Shown here: positions 35,164 through 44,655 of the stretch, piece after piece | Position numbering within the stretch: position 1 is the first letter of the stretch | Layout: each line of letters starts with the position of its first letter | Assembly: GCF_014489575.1 (NCBI RefSeq) | Contig: NZ_CP060789.1 | Span: 3,534,001 to 3,598,000, forward strand | Reading direction: 5' to 3' | Source: Tessaracoccus defluvii | GTDB lineage: Bacteria; Actinomycetota; Actinomycetes; Propionibacteriales; Propionibacteriaceae | Length of the DNA stretch: 64,000 nt | Made by a program: the position numbers and the translations under genes | The notes under the pieces: generated by a model | Seen by the model: only the letters and a program-made list of their open reading frames with translations | Told to the model about the DNA's origin: nothing | The model's database searches: none

Positions 35164-36050
35164 TCAGCGTCCCCGCTCCGCGCGGGCCGGTGGTCGGTCG
35201 CCGCGGATGCTGGCCACCATGTCGAGGACCCGCCGCGTGGCGAGGACGTCGTGGGCCCGGAACACCGTCGCCCCTTGCCAGGCCGCGATCGCTGTCGCCG
35301 CGAGGGTGCCCTCCAGGCGCTCGTCCGCGGGCAGGTCGAGCGTCTCCCCGACGAAGTCCTTCCGCGAGATCGCCTGCAGCACGGGGTAGCCGAGGTCGAC
35401 GATGCGGGCGGTGGCGGCGACCAGCGCGAGCGAGTTCGGGGTGGTCTTGCCGAAGTCGAGGGTCGGATCCACGAGGATCCGCTCGGGGGCAGGCCTGCTG
35501 CCTCCGCGCGGGCCGCTCCGTCGGCCAGCACGCGCAGCACGTCGAGCACGACCGCGTCGCCGGGCCCGTAGTCGATTCCGACAGGATCGGTGCGCGGTGG
35601 GAGGCCGCCCGTGTGGGAGACGACATATCCACACCCCGCGCGGGCCGCGACGCCCACCAGCTCCGGGTCTGTGCCCTGCCAGGTGTCGTTGACCAGGTCG
35701 ACCAGCCCCGAGCACGCCTCGGCGACCTCGGCCCGCCAGGTGTCCAGCGAGGTCAGCAGCCCGGGGGCCCGCTCGCGCAGCGCCCGCAGGACCGGCCGGA
35801 CGCGGTCGATCTCCTCGGCCACGTCGACCCAGTCACCCTCCTGGCCGGCGCGGACGCCGCCGATGTCGACGACGCTGACACCCTCGTCGACCATCGTCAG
35901 CGCCCGGTCGACGGCGGCGTCGACGTCGGCGTGCCGAGCGGGCGCGTAGAACGAGTCGGGGGTGCGGTTGATGATGCCCATCACGGCCGGCCGGGCGGCG
36001 TCGAAGCGTTGCCCCCGCAGTACGAGGGCCGTCGGCTGGGGGAGACTCAC
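35164..36050 (-). pseudogene. folP: Dihydropteroate synthase, one-base frameshift
   Basis: The GTG at 36050 overlaps the upstream stop (GTGA). The pterin-binding signature VMGIINRTPDSFYAPAR lies near residue 20, and VDIGGVRAG corresponds to the second conserved loop. The frame breaks at the G-run 35485-35489; one added base gives GLPPERILVDPTLDFGKT and 295 residues, normal for FolP. The end has AISRKDFVGE and VFRAHDV. It catalyses condensation of pABA with dihydropterin pyrophosphate and is the target of sulfonamides. The position away from other folate genes may indicate a second, FolP2-like copy. Confidence 0.82.
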
Positions 36051-36460
36051 TCGTGCCCGGGGAGGGCCTGGAGCTCGACGAGCCGCGTGTTGACGTGGGT
36101 CAGGATCTCGGCCGTCTCGGCGTTCAGCGCCTTGAGGGCCCGACGGCGGGGAGCGCCGGTGTTGGCGTTCCAGGCGAGGTCGCCGCGGACCCGCAGCGCC
36201 CTGGTCTGCCGCCGCCACCCGTCCGGCTCGGTGGCGTCGGGGAATGTCTGATCGACGGCGTCGGCCGCCGCCTCGATCGCCGCGAGCTTGGCCTCGAAGC
36301 GTGTCTTCGGTTTGTCGGAACGCGCGGCCTCCTTCAGTTTGGCCAGCGCGTCGTCGATGCCCGCGCTGATCTGTGGGTTCTCGCGCAGGGCGGTGAACAG
36401 CGCGATGGTCGTCGCTATCACCCCGCTGGCGGTCTTCACGATGGTGCCGAGCTTGCTCAT
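36047..36460 (-). CDS. Hypothetical protein upstream of folP
   Basis: The 137-residue protein starts at ATG 36460 (MSKLGTIVKTASGVIATTIA). It is mostly helical with a short hydrophobic N-terminus, many Lys/Arg/Ala residues (DDALAKLKEAARSDKPKTR) and a Trp-rich middle. Its stop overlaps folP's GTG, so the two are translationally coupled. No family is recognised with confidence; it may be one of the small conserved actinobacterial DUF proteins. Confidence 0.65.
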   Translation of the reverse strand: MSKLGTIVKTASGVIATTIALFTALRENPQISAGIDDALAKLKEAARSDKPKTRFEAKLAAIEAAADAVDQTFPDATEPDGWRRQTRALRVRGDLAWNANTGAPRRRALKALNAETAEILTHVNTRLVELQALPGHE

Positions 36461-36555
36461 GTGGGCAAGTCTAGGAGCCGGTGGCCACACCGGTGGGCGT
36501 CGCGCAGCCACCTGTATTAGGATCACCGTCAAACAAACTCAGCGAGGAGTCCCTC

Positions 36556-37983
36556 ATGGCATTGGTTGCTGGCATTGATTCGTCGACCCAGTCGTGCAAG
36601 GTCGTCGTCGTCGACGGCGAGACCGGCGCGATCGTCGCGAGCGGGCGCGCCGCCCACCCCGACGGCTCCGAGGTGGCTCCCGCCGCCTGGTGGGCCGCGC
36701 TGCAGGAGGCGGCCGCGCAGGTGGATCTCAGCGGTGTCGTCGCCGCGGCCGTCGCGGGCCAGCAGCACGGCATGGTCGTCCTCGACGCCGACGGCGAGGT
36801 GATCCGCGACGCGCTGCTCTGGAACGACACCCGCTCCGCGCAGGCCGCCGAGGACCTGATCGTCGACCTCGGCGACGGCGACCGTGCGGCCGGGGCCCGG
36901 GCCTGGGCGGAGGCCGTCGGGCTGGTGCCGCTCGCCTCGTACACCGTCACGAAGCTGCGTTGGCTCGCCGACAACGAGCCGGAGAATGCCGCCCGGGTCG
37001 CCGCCGTCGCCCTCCCGCACGACTGGCTGACCTGGAAGCTTCTCGGCACCGGCCGCCTCGAGGATCTCGTCACCGACCGCTCCGACGCCTCCGGCACGGG
37101 CTACTTCGATCCCGTCACGAACCTCTACCGTCGCGACATCCTCGCCGCCGCACTGCGGATCGACGAGGCTGCGGCCGCCCGGATCGTGCTGCCGCGGATC
37201 GCGGGGCCGGGTGAGGTCGTCGGTGTCGGCACCCTTGCCGGTCAGTCCGTGAAGCTCGGCGCGGGTGCCGGCGACAACGCCGGTTCGGCGCTGGGCATGG
37301 GGCTGACCGCGGGCGATGTCGTCGTCTCCATCGGCACGTCCGGCGTCGTCTGCGGCGTCTCGGATGTGCCCAGCCGAGACGCCACGGGTCTGGTGTCCGG
37401 CTTCGCCGACGCGACCGGGCAGTACCTGCCGCTGGCCTGCACCCTCAACGGGGCGCGCGTGTTCGACTCGACGGCGCGGCTGCTCGGCGTCGACCACAAA
37501 GAGCTCAGCGACCTGGCGCTCGCCGCGGCCCCCGGCGCCGGCGGCCTGGTGTTCGTCCCGTTCATGGAGGGGGAGCGCACCCCGAACCTGCCCGACGCCA
37601 CCGGCTCCCTGCACGGGGCGACGCTGACGTCGATGACGCGGGAGAACCTTGCCCGCGCTGCCGTCGAGGGAGTGCTGTGTTCCCTGGTCGACGCGCTGGA
37701 CTGCCTGCGGGCCTCGGGCGGCGAGGTGCGACGCGTCCTCCTCACTGGCGGCGCGGCCGCCTCGCCCGCCGTGCAGGCGATCGCCCCGACCCTCTTCGAC
37801 GTGCCGCTGGCCATGCCGCCCGCCGGAGAGTATGTGGCGCTGGGCGCGGCGCGCCAGGCCGCCTGGGCCGACGCGGGAACCGGAGAACCGCCTGTGTGGC
37901 CGCTCGAGGTCGTCGACCTGCCCGCGGCCGGGCACGAGCCGGGCGTCGTCGAGGCGTACCGCTCGGTGCGCCCCTGGAGCTGA
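36556..37983 (+). CDS. xylB: Xylulokinase
   Basis: The 475-residue FGGY-family kinase phosphorylates D-xylulose with ATP. The N-terminal phosphate-binding motif is [16 protein letters not shown] (residues 4-19). [10 protein letters not shown] carries the substrate-contact region typical of xylulokinases, and the C-terminal ATP motif is [15 protein letters not shown]. No xylose isomerase or transporter gene is adjacent; the gene is divergent from the folP unit. A 95-bp intergenic region shows no clear operator. Confidence 0.9.
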   Translation: MALVAGIDSSTQSCKVVVVDGETGAIVASGRAAHPDGSEVAPAAWWAALQEAAAQVDLSGVVAAAVAGQQHGMVVLDADGEVIRDALLWNDTRSAQAAEDLIVDLGDGDRAAGARAWAEAVGLVPLASYTVTKLRWLADNEPENAARVAAVALPHDWLTWKLLGTGRLEDLVTDRSDASGTGYFDPVTNLYRRDILAAALRIDEAAAARIVLPRIAGPGEVVGVGTLAGQSVKLGAGAGDNAGSALGMGLTAGDVVVSIGTSGVVCGVSDVPSRDATGLVSGFADATGQYLPLACTLNGARVFDSTARLLGVDHKELSDLALAAAPGAGGLVFVPFMEGERTPNLPDATGSLHGATLTSMTRENLARAAVEGVLCSLVDALDCLRASGGEVRRVLLTGGAAASPAVQAIAPTLFDVPLAMPPAGEYVALGAARQAAWADAGTGEPPVWPLEVVDLPAAGHEPGVVEAYRSVRPWS

Positions 37984-37984
37984 C

Positions 37985-38581
37985 CTACTCGGGATCGATC
38001 TGGTAGGTCGAGCCCCAGCGCTCGATCTTCCAGCCGGTCTGGGTGGAGCCGTTCAGCACGATCCACTCGGTGTTCTTCAGCGGCGGGGCCAGGTGGAAGC
38101 CGATCGGATCCTGCGAGATCGCCCACACCCGCAGCGCCGCGCCGTGGCTGACCAGCGCGACGCGCTCGTCGCCGGCCTGCTCCATCGCGGCGACGGCGTT
38201 GGTGAAGCGGGTCATGAACTCGCGGGCCGTCTCGCCGCCCTCGAGGCCGACGTCCAGGTTCGTGGGCGACCACGAGTTCAGCATGTCGACGTAGGCCTGC
38301 CAGTCGGTGTTCATCTCCTCGACTCCCGCGGCGATCTCCTGGATCCCGTCGGCGATCACGGCCTGCAGCCCGCGCGCCTTCGCCAGGGGGGCGGCGGTCT
38401 GCTGCGCCCGGGTCAGGGTGGAGCAGTAGAGGGCGTCGATCGGTTCGTGCGCGATGGCCTCCACGAGGGCCTCCGCTTGCGCGAGGCCGGTCTCGTCGAG
38501 GGGGGCGCCGGGGAATGCGGTGTCCAGCGCGAGGTCGACGTTGGACTTGGTCTGGCCGTGGCGGATGAGGATGAGACGCAT
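37985..38581 (-). CDS. Histidine phosphatase family protein
   Basis: The 198-residue protein has the N-terminal RHG motif LILIRHGQTKSN (His8 phospho-acceptor), ALYCSTLTRAQQTA, GGETAREF (catalytic acid region) and the second histidine in VALVSHGAALRVWA. It fits the phosphoglycerate mutase-like (branch 1) superfamily. The substrate is unknown; the gene is convergent with xylB, 1 bp between stops. Confidence 0.88.
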   Translation of the reverse strand: MRLILIRHGQTKSNVDLALDTAFPGAPLDETGLAQAEALVEAIAHEPIDALYCSTLTRAQQTAAPLAKARGLQAVIADGIQEIAAGVEEMNTDWQAYVDMLNSWSPTNLDVGLEGGETAREFMTRFTNAVAAMEQAGDERVALVSHGAALRVWAISQDPIGFHLAPPLKNTEWIVLNGSTQTGWKIERWGSTYQIDPE

Positions 38582-38615
38582 GCGAGCACCCTACCGGGGC
38601 GCCCCGACGGCCCCG

Positions 38616-40538
38616 TCAGGCGAGGTGTGGAAACGAGCCACGCAGCCCGGTGGAGGTGACGATCGATTCGGTCTGGCCGCCGGAGTGGGTGATGGTGGCG
38701 CCGTCGTCGTGGACAGTGAGCTGGGTGCGGTGGTGTCGCAGCGCCTCGGCCACCCGGGGCAGGTAGCCCGTCAGCTCGAACCAGCGGTCGGCCCGGTCCC
38801 GGTGCGGGGTCAGCGCCGCGAAGGGGATCCCGACGGTGGCCGCCGCGGCCTTGGTGAGGTGGTGTGCACGCACGTGGTCGGGGTGGCCGTAGCCTCCGTC
38901 GTCGTCGTAGCTGACGGCGAGGTCGGCCCGGACGGCGCGCAGGAAGGCGGCGATGTCGGCGACCGCCTCGGCCTCGTCGGCCAGGGAGAAGGAGTCGGCG
39001 GCGGCGTCCTCACCGGGCCCAGCGACGCCCTCGGAGACCCAGCGCATGCCGGAGTCGAGGTAGCGACGTGGCTCGCCGACGCGGGCAGGCGGCAGCCCGA
39101 GGAACGCGTGGGTCGGCACCCCGAGCGCGGCGAGGGCGCCGGCGAGCTCGGCCTCGCGCCGCTGCTCGAGCTGGGGTGTGCCCACGAGGTGGGACAGCGG
39201 TCCGGCGACGACCTCGCCCTGCTCGCCCCGGGTCGCCGTCAGGACGGAGACGCCCAAGCCCTCGTCGACGAGGTGGGCGATGAGAGCGCCCGACGCCAGC
39301 GTCTCGTCGTCGGGATGCGCGTGGACGAACGCGACGTGCCGGATGGGGCCGGCGGCGATCGCGCGCCGGTAGGCCTCGCGGGTCCTGGCGGCCACCACCG
39401 GCCAGCCCATGGCCTCGGCCCGCTGCCGTCCGGTCGCGGCTAGCTGGGCCCGGCGTGCCGGGTCGGCGAGCAGGGAGCCGATGACGTCGGCCCAGTCGTC
39501 GGGAACGTGTGTCGGGACGAGCAGGCCGGTGTGGGTGTTGCAGATGGCCTCGGTGAGGCCGCCCGCCGCGGCTGCGACGACGGGGACGCCCGACGACGAG
39601 GCCTCCAGCGCGATCAGGCCGAACGTCTCCGAATACGACGGCACCAGCACCAGGCCGGCGTGCCTGATCATGCGGGCGAGCGAGTCGCGGTCCTGCCCCG
39701 GCAGGAAGGTGACCCGGTCGGCCACGCCCTCGTCGACGGCGAGCTGGCGCAGTTCGTCGGCGTAGGGGGCGAAATCGGCGGACGCCTCGCCGACGAGCAC
39801 CAGGTCGGGTCGGATCTCCTCATCGATCCGTGCGAGGGCGCGGATGGCCAGGTCGGGGGCCTTCAGCGGCTGCAGTCGCGCCGCGAACAGCAGGTAGCCG
39901 GGGCGGACGGCGGGGGTCGGGGTCCAGGTGTCGCCGGGGGCCGCGGGGTGGAACAGCCCGGTGTCGACGCCGGGGTGGATGACGGTGACGCGCTGCGGAT
40001 CGGCCTGGCAACGGCCGATGACGACGGCGGCCTCGTGGCGCGAGACGGCGATGATCATGTCCGACTGCGTCGCGCAGACGATCTCGCCGTCGAGCCGGCC
40101 GGGCGACTCCGGCGGCTCGCCCTCCCGCAGCGACGAGTTCGGGTGGGCCGCGACCGAGTGGAAGGTCATCACGTGCGGGATGCCGGCCGCCTTCGCGAGC
40201 GGCAGCGCCGCGACTCCTGACATCCAGTGGTGCGAGTGGACGACGTCGAAGCGGTCGAGCGGACCGAGGTTGGCGCGGAACTCGTCGATGTGGCGGTCGA
40301 TCTCGCTCTTGGGCAGCGGCGTCGCCGGGCCGGCCGTGACGTGGTGGACGACCATGCCGTCGAGGTCGGTCGTGTCCGGCTGCGACGCGGAACTGCGGCG
40401 GGTGAAGAACTCGACGTCGACGCCGTCGTCGACGAGCGCTCTGGCGAGTGCCCTGATCAGCACGTTCATCCCGCCCGCGTCCGCGGTGCCCGCCCGCTCG
40501 GCGGGGGAGGTGTGCAGGGAGATGAAGGCCACGCGCAT
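38616..40538 (-). CDS. Glycosyltransferase-deacetylase fusion (MshA-like + MshB-like)
   Basis: The start is ATG 40538; 640 residues. The N-terminal 390 residues form a GT4 glycosyltransferase very like MshA: FISLHTSPAERAGTADAGGM at 5-24, HSHHWMSG, and the UDP-sugar site PSYSETFGLIALEASSSG. Residues 398-640 form a PIG-L/LmbE zinc deacetylase like MshB, with AHPDDE at 407-412 and GYGHPDHVRAHH. In mycothiol synthesis MshA makes GlcNAc-inositol-phosphate and, after dephosphorylation, MshB deacetylates it. Normally these are separate genes. No frameshift or internal start separates the parts here. Other GlcNAc-linked substrates remain possible. Confidence 0.82.
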   Translation of the reverse strand: MRVAFISLHTSPAERAGTADAGGMNVLIRALARALVDDGVDVEFFTRRSSASQPDTTDLDGMVVHHVTAGPATPLPKSEIDRHIDEFRANLGPLDRFDVVHSHHWMSGVAALPLAKAAGIPHVMTFHSVAAHPNSSLREGEPPESPGRLDGEIVCATQSDMIIAVSRHEAAVVIGRCQADPQRVTVIHPGVDTGLFHPAAPGDTWTPTPAVRPGYLLFAARLQPLKAPDLAIRALARIDEEIRPDLVLVGEASADFAPYADELRQLAVDEGVADRVTFLPGQDRDSLARMIRHAGLVLVPSYSETFGLIALEASSSGVPVVAAAAGGLTEAICNTHTGLLVPTHVPDDWADVIGSLLADPARRAQLAATGRQRAEAMGWPVVAARTREAYRRAIAAGPIRHVAFVHAHPDDETLASGALIAHLVDEGLGVSVLTATRGEQGEVVAGPLSHLVGTPQLEQRREAELAGALAALGVPTHAFLGLPPARVGEPRRYLDSGMRWVSEGVAGPGEDAAADSFSLADEAEAVADIAAFLRAVRADLAVSYDDDGGYGHPDHVRAHHLTKAAAATVGIPFAALTPHRDRADRWFELTGYLPRVAEALRHHRTQLTVHDDGATITHSGGQTESIVTSTGLRGSFPHLA

Positions 40539-40644
40539 GGCCCCGAAGCTACACGAGCCCTGCTGCCGGTGGAGGTGGCGATGTGGAAGGGTGGTGCCCG
40601 TTCCCCGGGGGCCGGCCCCGTGGCCGCGAGCGAGGTGATGGGCG

Positions 40645-41163
40645 ATGCCGACGCATCTGGTGGTGATGGGGGCCGCCGGTACCGGGAAGACGACCGTCGC
40701 CGAGCGCCTTGCCGGGGTCCTCGGGCTGCCGATGGCCGAGGGCGACGACTTCCACCCCGGGAGCAACCGGGACAAGATGTCGGCAGGCATCCCGCTGGTC
40801 GACGAAGACCGCTGGCCGTGGCTGCGGGCTCTGCGGGACTGGATGTCGGCGCGGGCGGGGGAGGGATCGTCGACGGTGGTCGCGTGCTCGGCGCTGCGCG
40901 TGGCGTACCGGGACGTGCTGCGGGAGGCGGACGGCGACGTCTTCTTCGTCCACCTGGTGTTGCCGGCGGCTGAGAACCTGGATCGTCTCGAGGCGCGGCC
41001 CGGCCACTTCATGAAGGGCGGGATGCTGGACTCGCAGCTCGCGACGCTGGAGCCGCTGGGAGCGGGCGAGGCTGGGCTCGAGGTGGTCAACACGGGTGAC
41101 CCGGACGATGTCGTCGCGGACGCCGTCGCGCGCCTGCGTGCGCTGCTGCCCGACCTCGGCTGA
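40645..41163 (+). CDS. gntK: Gluconokinase
   Basis: The 172-residue P-loop kinase has Walker A GAAGTGKTT (residues 9-17), the gluconate-site sequence EGDDFHPGSNRDKMSAGIPL, and RPGHFMKGGMLDSQLATLE near the C-terminus, all typical of the GntK/thermoresistant gluconokinase family. It phosphorylates gluconate to 6-phosphogluconate for the pentose-phosphate pathway. It is monocistronic, divergent from the MshA-MshB-like gene. Length is standard. Confidence 0.92.
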   Translation: MPTHLVVMGAAGTGKTTVAERLAGVLGLPMAEGDDFHPGSNRDKMSAGIPLVDEDRWPWLRALRDWMSARAGEGSSTVVACSALRVAYRDVLREADGDVFFVHLVLPAAENLDRLEARPGHFMKGGMLDSQLATLEPLGAGEAGLEVVNTGDPDDVVADAVARLRALLPDLG

Positions 41164-41235
41164 CGGCGCGCCCGCCCGAATTGTCGCCGCCGCGATCAGG
41201 GTGCTAGTGTTTGGCGTCGGGTCGCAAGGCCCACT

Positions 41236-41318
41236 GCGCGCGTGGCGGAATGGCAGACGCGCTGGCTTCAGGTGCCAGTGCCCGCAAGGGCGTGGAGGTT
41301 CAACTCCTCTCGCGCGCA
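41236..41318 (+). tRNA. tRNA-Leu (anticodon CAG)
   Basis: The 83-nt sequence begins GCGCGCG and ends CGCGCGC plus discriminator A, a perfect 7-bp acceptor stem. The anticodon arm is CTGGC-TTCAGGT-GCCAG with anticodon CAG. A long variable arm (GTGCCCGCAAGGGC region), typical of leucine tRNAs, and the T-loop GTTCAACTC follow. CCA is not encoded in full. Confidence 0.95.
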
Positions 41319-41327
41319 CAGATCAAG

Positions 41328-41366
41328 GCCCGTCTGACAGGTATGCGCTTGTCAGACGGGCTTTTT
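41328..41366 (+). terminator. Intrinsic terminator of tRNA-Leu
   Basis: A perfect 12-bp stem, GCCCGTCTGACA / TGTCAGACGGGC, with a 10-base loop is followed by TTTTT, a classical factor-independent terminator 9 bp after the tRNA. Confidence 0.92.
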
Positions 41367-41441
41367 CGCGTTCTGGGTGTCTCCAGAGTGACCTGCAGAC
41401 GTGCCACGGAATGCACGCAGAATGCACGCCGGCGCTTACTG

Positions 41442-42730
41442 TCACCGGGCTCGTGGGAGCTCGAAGCCGATCCCCACGATGTCCAGGGCCAGCTCGCAGA
41501 ACATCGCGTCAGCCCACGAGAACCACTCCCGGGTGAACTCGCGGTCGTCGTCGACGTCGAACGATTCGTGCATCCGCCCCGTGCCCGCCGTCGTGCTCAG
41601 CAGGACGGCGAGCTTGTCGCGCTTGACGGCGTCGTCGTCGCTGGTCAGACCCTCGACGGCGATGGCGATCGGCCAGACGTAGTCGCGCGGGGTGTGCGGA
41701 GAGCCGACGCCCGAGGCCAGCTCGCCGACGTGGAAGTGCGGATTGAGCTGCGACAGGACGACGCGGCGGGTCACCCGGTAGCGCGGGTCGTCGACGGCGA
41801 GATAGCCGGTGAGCGGCGCCGACAGCAGGCTCGGCATGTTGGCGTCGTCCATGAAGAGGGCGCGTCCCGCGCCGTCGACCTCGTAGGCGAAGACCTCCCT
41901 GCCCGCGATCGGGTGCGACCGCCAGGCGGTGGCGACGAGCGCGGCATCGATCTCGGAGGCCAGGGCCTCGGCGCGGGTGGCCAGCCCCTCGTCTCGGAAG
42001 TGCCCGCGCGCGATCTCCGCGACATACCCCAGAGCGACGACGGCGAACATGTTGCCCGGCACGTTGAAGCCGAGCTCGCACGCGTCGTCGCTGGGGCGGA
42101 ACGCCGTCCACACGAGGCCGACCGGCGTCGTCCGGCGGCCGCGGCCGTTCCGCACGAGCGTCGACGACGGGCGGCGTCGGGCCGCTCGAACGTGTAGGAC
42201 GACCTGGCCTCGTGGTCCTGCTCGGTCACCATCAGGTCGATGACGGCGTGGCAGGCGGCGCGGAACTCCTCGTCGAGGTGATCGGTGCGGCCGGTCCGTC
42301 GCCAGAGCCGGCAGGCGAGCTCGATCGGGAAGCAGAGCGAGTCCAGCTCGTACTTGCGTTCCCAGGTGACGGGCCCGGCGGCCGCGTGATCGGTGGCGTG
42401 CCGGCTCGGCGACCCGTCGGTGAAGGAGTTGGCGTACGGACCCGTGAGCAGGAACCTGGATTGGCGCCGTGCCACACCGACCAGCACATCCTGCAGTTCG
42501 ACGTCGTCGTCGGCCAGGAGCAGGTAGGGGCGCAGCTGGGTGGCCGAGTCGCGCAGCCACATCGCGGGAATGTCGCCGGTGATGAGGAACGCGGTGCCGT
42601 CGTCCCAGCGCTGGAGAACCGAGTCGAGGTTGGTGCGCATGATGCGTTCGAAGACGTCGGCCGCCTCGCCGGACAGCTCGGAACGGAGCCGGTCGAGGAC
42701 GGCGGGGAGCGCGGTCAACGCGAGGGGCAT
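41442..42730 (-). pseudogene. GH125 exo-alpha-1,6-mannosidase-like protein, one-base frameshift
   Basis: ATG 42730. The sequence has the GH125 hallmark TGDIPAMWLRDSATQLRPYL (residues 47-66), ERKYELDSLCFPIELACRLW, and near the C-terminus MHESFDVDDDREFTREWFSW, with the acid/base-region residues. The frame breaks at 42169-42171; one added base yields ERPDAAPSSTLVRNGRGR and VGLVWTAFRPSDDA, 429 residues, the family length. GH125 enzymes release alpha-1,6-linked mannose. No signal peptide, so it acts on imported glycan. Neighbouring GH2, sulfatase and GH99-like genes fit a mannose-rich glycan locus. Confidence 0.83.
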
Positions 42731-42887
42731 GGGAGGTCCGTTCGATCGGGTGAGGGGCGGTCGGGCGTCGATGCGCGGCCGTCTCCGATGCTGGCCCAGT
42801 CCGCTGCCACGTGGCGTGAGGCGCGCCGTCGAAGCATCTGCGTCGGAGCGCCTGCCGAATCTTGGACCCCCGGCTAGGCTCGCCGAT

Positions 42888-44626
42888 ATGGGATTCATCG
42901 GGGCCACGGTCGACGCGAGTCTGTCGCGCCTGACCCAGCTCGCCGAGGCTGGCGACGACGCCGCCGTGCGCCGCGAGATGCTCGCCTGGACCCCGCAGGA
43001 GATGCTGAGCGCCGTCAACGTCGCCCGCCGCTGTGACATCTCGCTCCTCCGTGAAACCGACAGACTGACCGGGCTCGGCCCCGCGTTCGCCTGGCTGCTG
43101 GCCCTCAGCCGGGACGGGCGCTGCCGCGAGATCGCCGCCGTCCGGCTCGTCGCCGACTCGTCGCCGCTGTCCGACCGCATGCTTGCCGTCCTCGCCGCCG
43201 ACCACGTCGAGCGGGTCCGGGCCCGGGCGTGGCGCGCCATTGAGCAGCGGCTCAGCCCTGCACGGGCCGCCACGATGCTGCCGGTCCTGATCGCGCTGAG
43301 GCACCGGCGCTGGGGGCGGAGGCGCTGGACCGCTACCGCACGCTGGTGACTGACCGGCTGGGAACCGAGGCCTGGCGCCTCGGCTGGCTCAGCGACGACC
43401 GGCCGACCCGCCGCTGGGCCGTCGAGGACTGGCTCGTCGGCGAGCCCCCGCTGACCGAGATCCTGGAGCACCTGGAGACGGAGCACGACGGCTTCGTCGC
43501 GGCCCCGTATGTCGATCACCTGACCCGCACAGGCGGGGTCGGCGACGGCGAACTGCTCGTGGCCTCCCGGAACGCCCGGGTGCGGGCGACAGGACTCTGG
43601 CTGCTGAGCAACCCGCCGGCCACCCTCATCGACGCCATGCTCCTCGACCGTTCCCCGCTGGTGCGGGATGCTGCGCGCATCAGGGCCAAGGTGCAGGGCC
43701 GCGACGTCGTCGCCTGGCACGAGCGGGCCTGGCAGGAGGCGCCGACGCCGCGCACCCTGAAGGCCGCCACGGAGGCGGGCGTCCACCTGCACCGCGGCGA
43801 CCTCGTACGCCTGATCGACGGCACCGACAGGGGTATGGCTGCGGCCGCCATCCTGGCATTGCCCGAAGCCGGCCCCACCGCAGACGACGTCCGGCTGCTC
43901 ATCGGGCTGGTCGACGATCCCGTCCTGCGCCGGAGCGCGGCCTCGGCGCTCTGCCGCATCCCCGGCTGGCGCTTCGCCGATGTCGCCGGCCGCTGGGCCG
44001 CCGCGAGCCGGGCGGACCGCGGCATCCTGCTGCGGATCCTCCGGAGCCGCACCGGCTGGGACCGGATCAGGGCGGGGCTGCTGGCTGCAGGGTCGGGCGA
44101 TCAGAACTTCGTCGCGGAGGGGCGGACGATCATCCGCGCCGCGCTGCTGAGCACCACCACGCTCGCGCACCCGCCGTCGCCGGACGACGCGCAGGACCTG
44201 CCCGGACTCCTGCGAGCGGCCGAGATCCCGCTCGAGAAGCGGCGGACCCTCGAACACGTCCTCGGCCTCCCCGAGACCCCCGATCCGGTGACGGTGCGGA
44301 CGGTGGGCTGGTCGCGCCGCGACGCCGCCGTCCTGCTGTCTCTCGGCGGGACCGGGCGCCTCCTGCGCCCGGCGCTGGGTTCCTTCGCTGTGCGGCGCGC
44401 CGCCAGCTTCGCGTTGGGGGAGCAACTGAGCGTCGACGACATCGAGACACAGGTCTGGCGGCTCGTCGACGCAGGCCTCGTCGTCCCGCCGCGCGGCGAC
44501 GACTACGCGCTGACTGCCGACGGTCGCTCGCTGACCCGGGGGCTGCATCCGCATGCGCCGGGCGCTGTCGACGAGGCGCTGAACAGGCTGGGCGATCTGG
44601 GTCGCCCGTCGCGCCGCCTCGCCTGA
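42888..44626 (+). pseudogene. HEAT-repeat-like hypothetical protein, one-base frameshift
   Basis: ATG 42888. Ala/Leu/Arg-rich helical repeats run through the whole protein (for example VRATGLWLLSNPPATLIDAM and GMAAAAILALPEAGPTADD), suggesting an alpha-solenoid of HEAT type. The C-terminal 75 residues (WGEQLSVDD-like region to RGLHPHAPG) could be a winged-helix-like end. The frame breaks at the G-run 43312-43316; one added G gives RWGAEALDRYRTLVTDRLG and about 579 residues. No enzyme motif is visible. It is divergent from GH125 and convergent with GH2. Function unknown. Confidence 0.6.
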
Positions 44627-44655
44627 CGGGCAGGCGGGCGGCGCGACGGCGGCGG

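Noticed and set aside
35164..36050. Genuine folP pseudogene indicating sulfonamide resistance or folate auxotrophy
   Set aside because: One base in a run of five G explains the break, and the same type of error affects many other genes in the window.
41236..41442. Integration (att) site at tRNA-Leu
   Set aside because: The tRNA is intact and followed by its own terminator; no integrase, phage genes or repeated tRNA 3' end is nearby.
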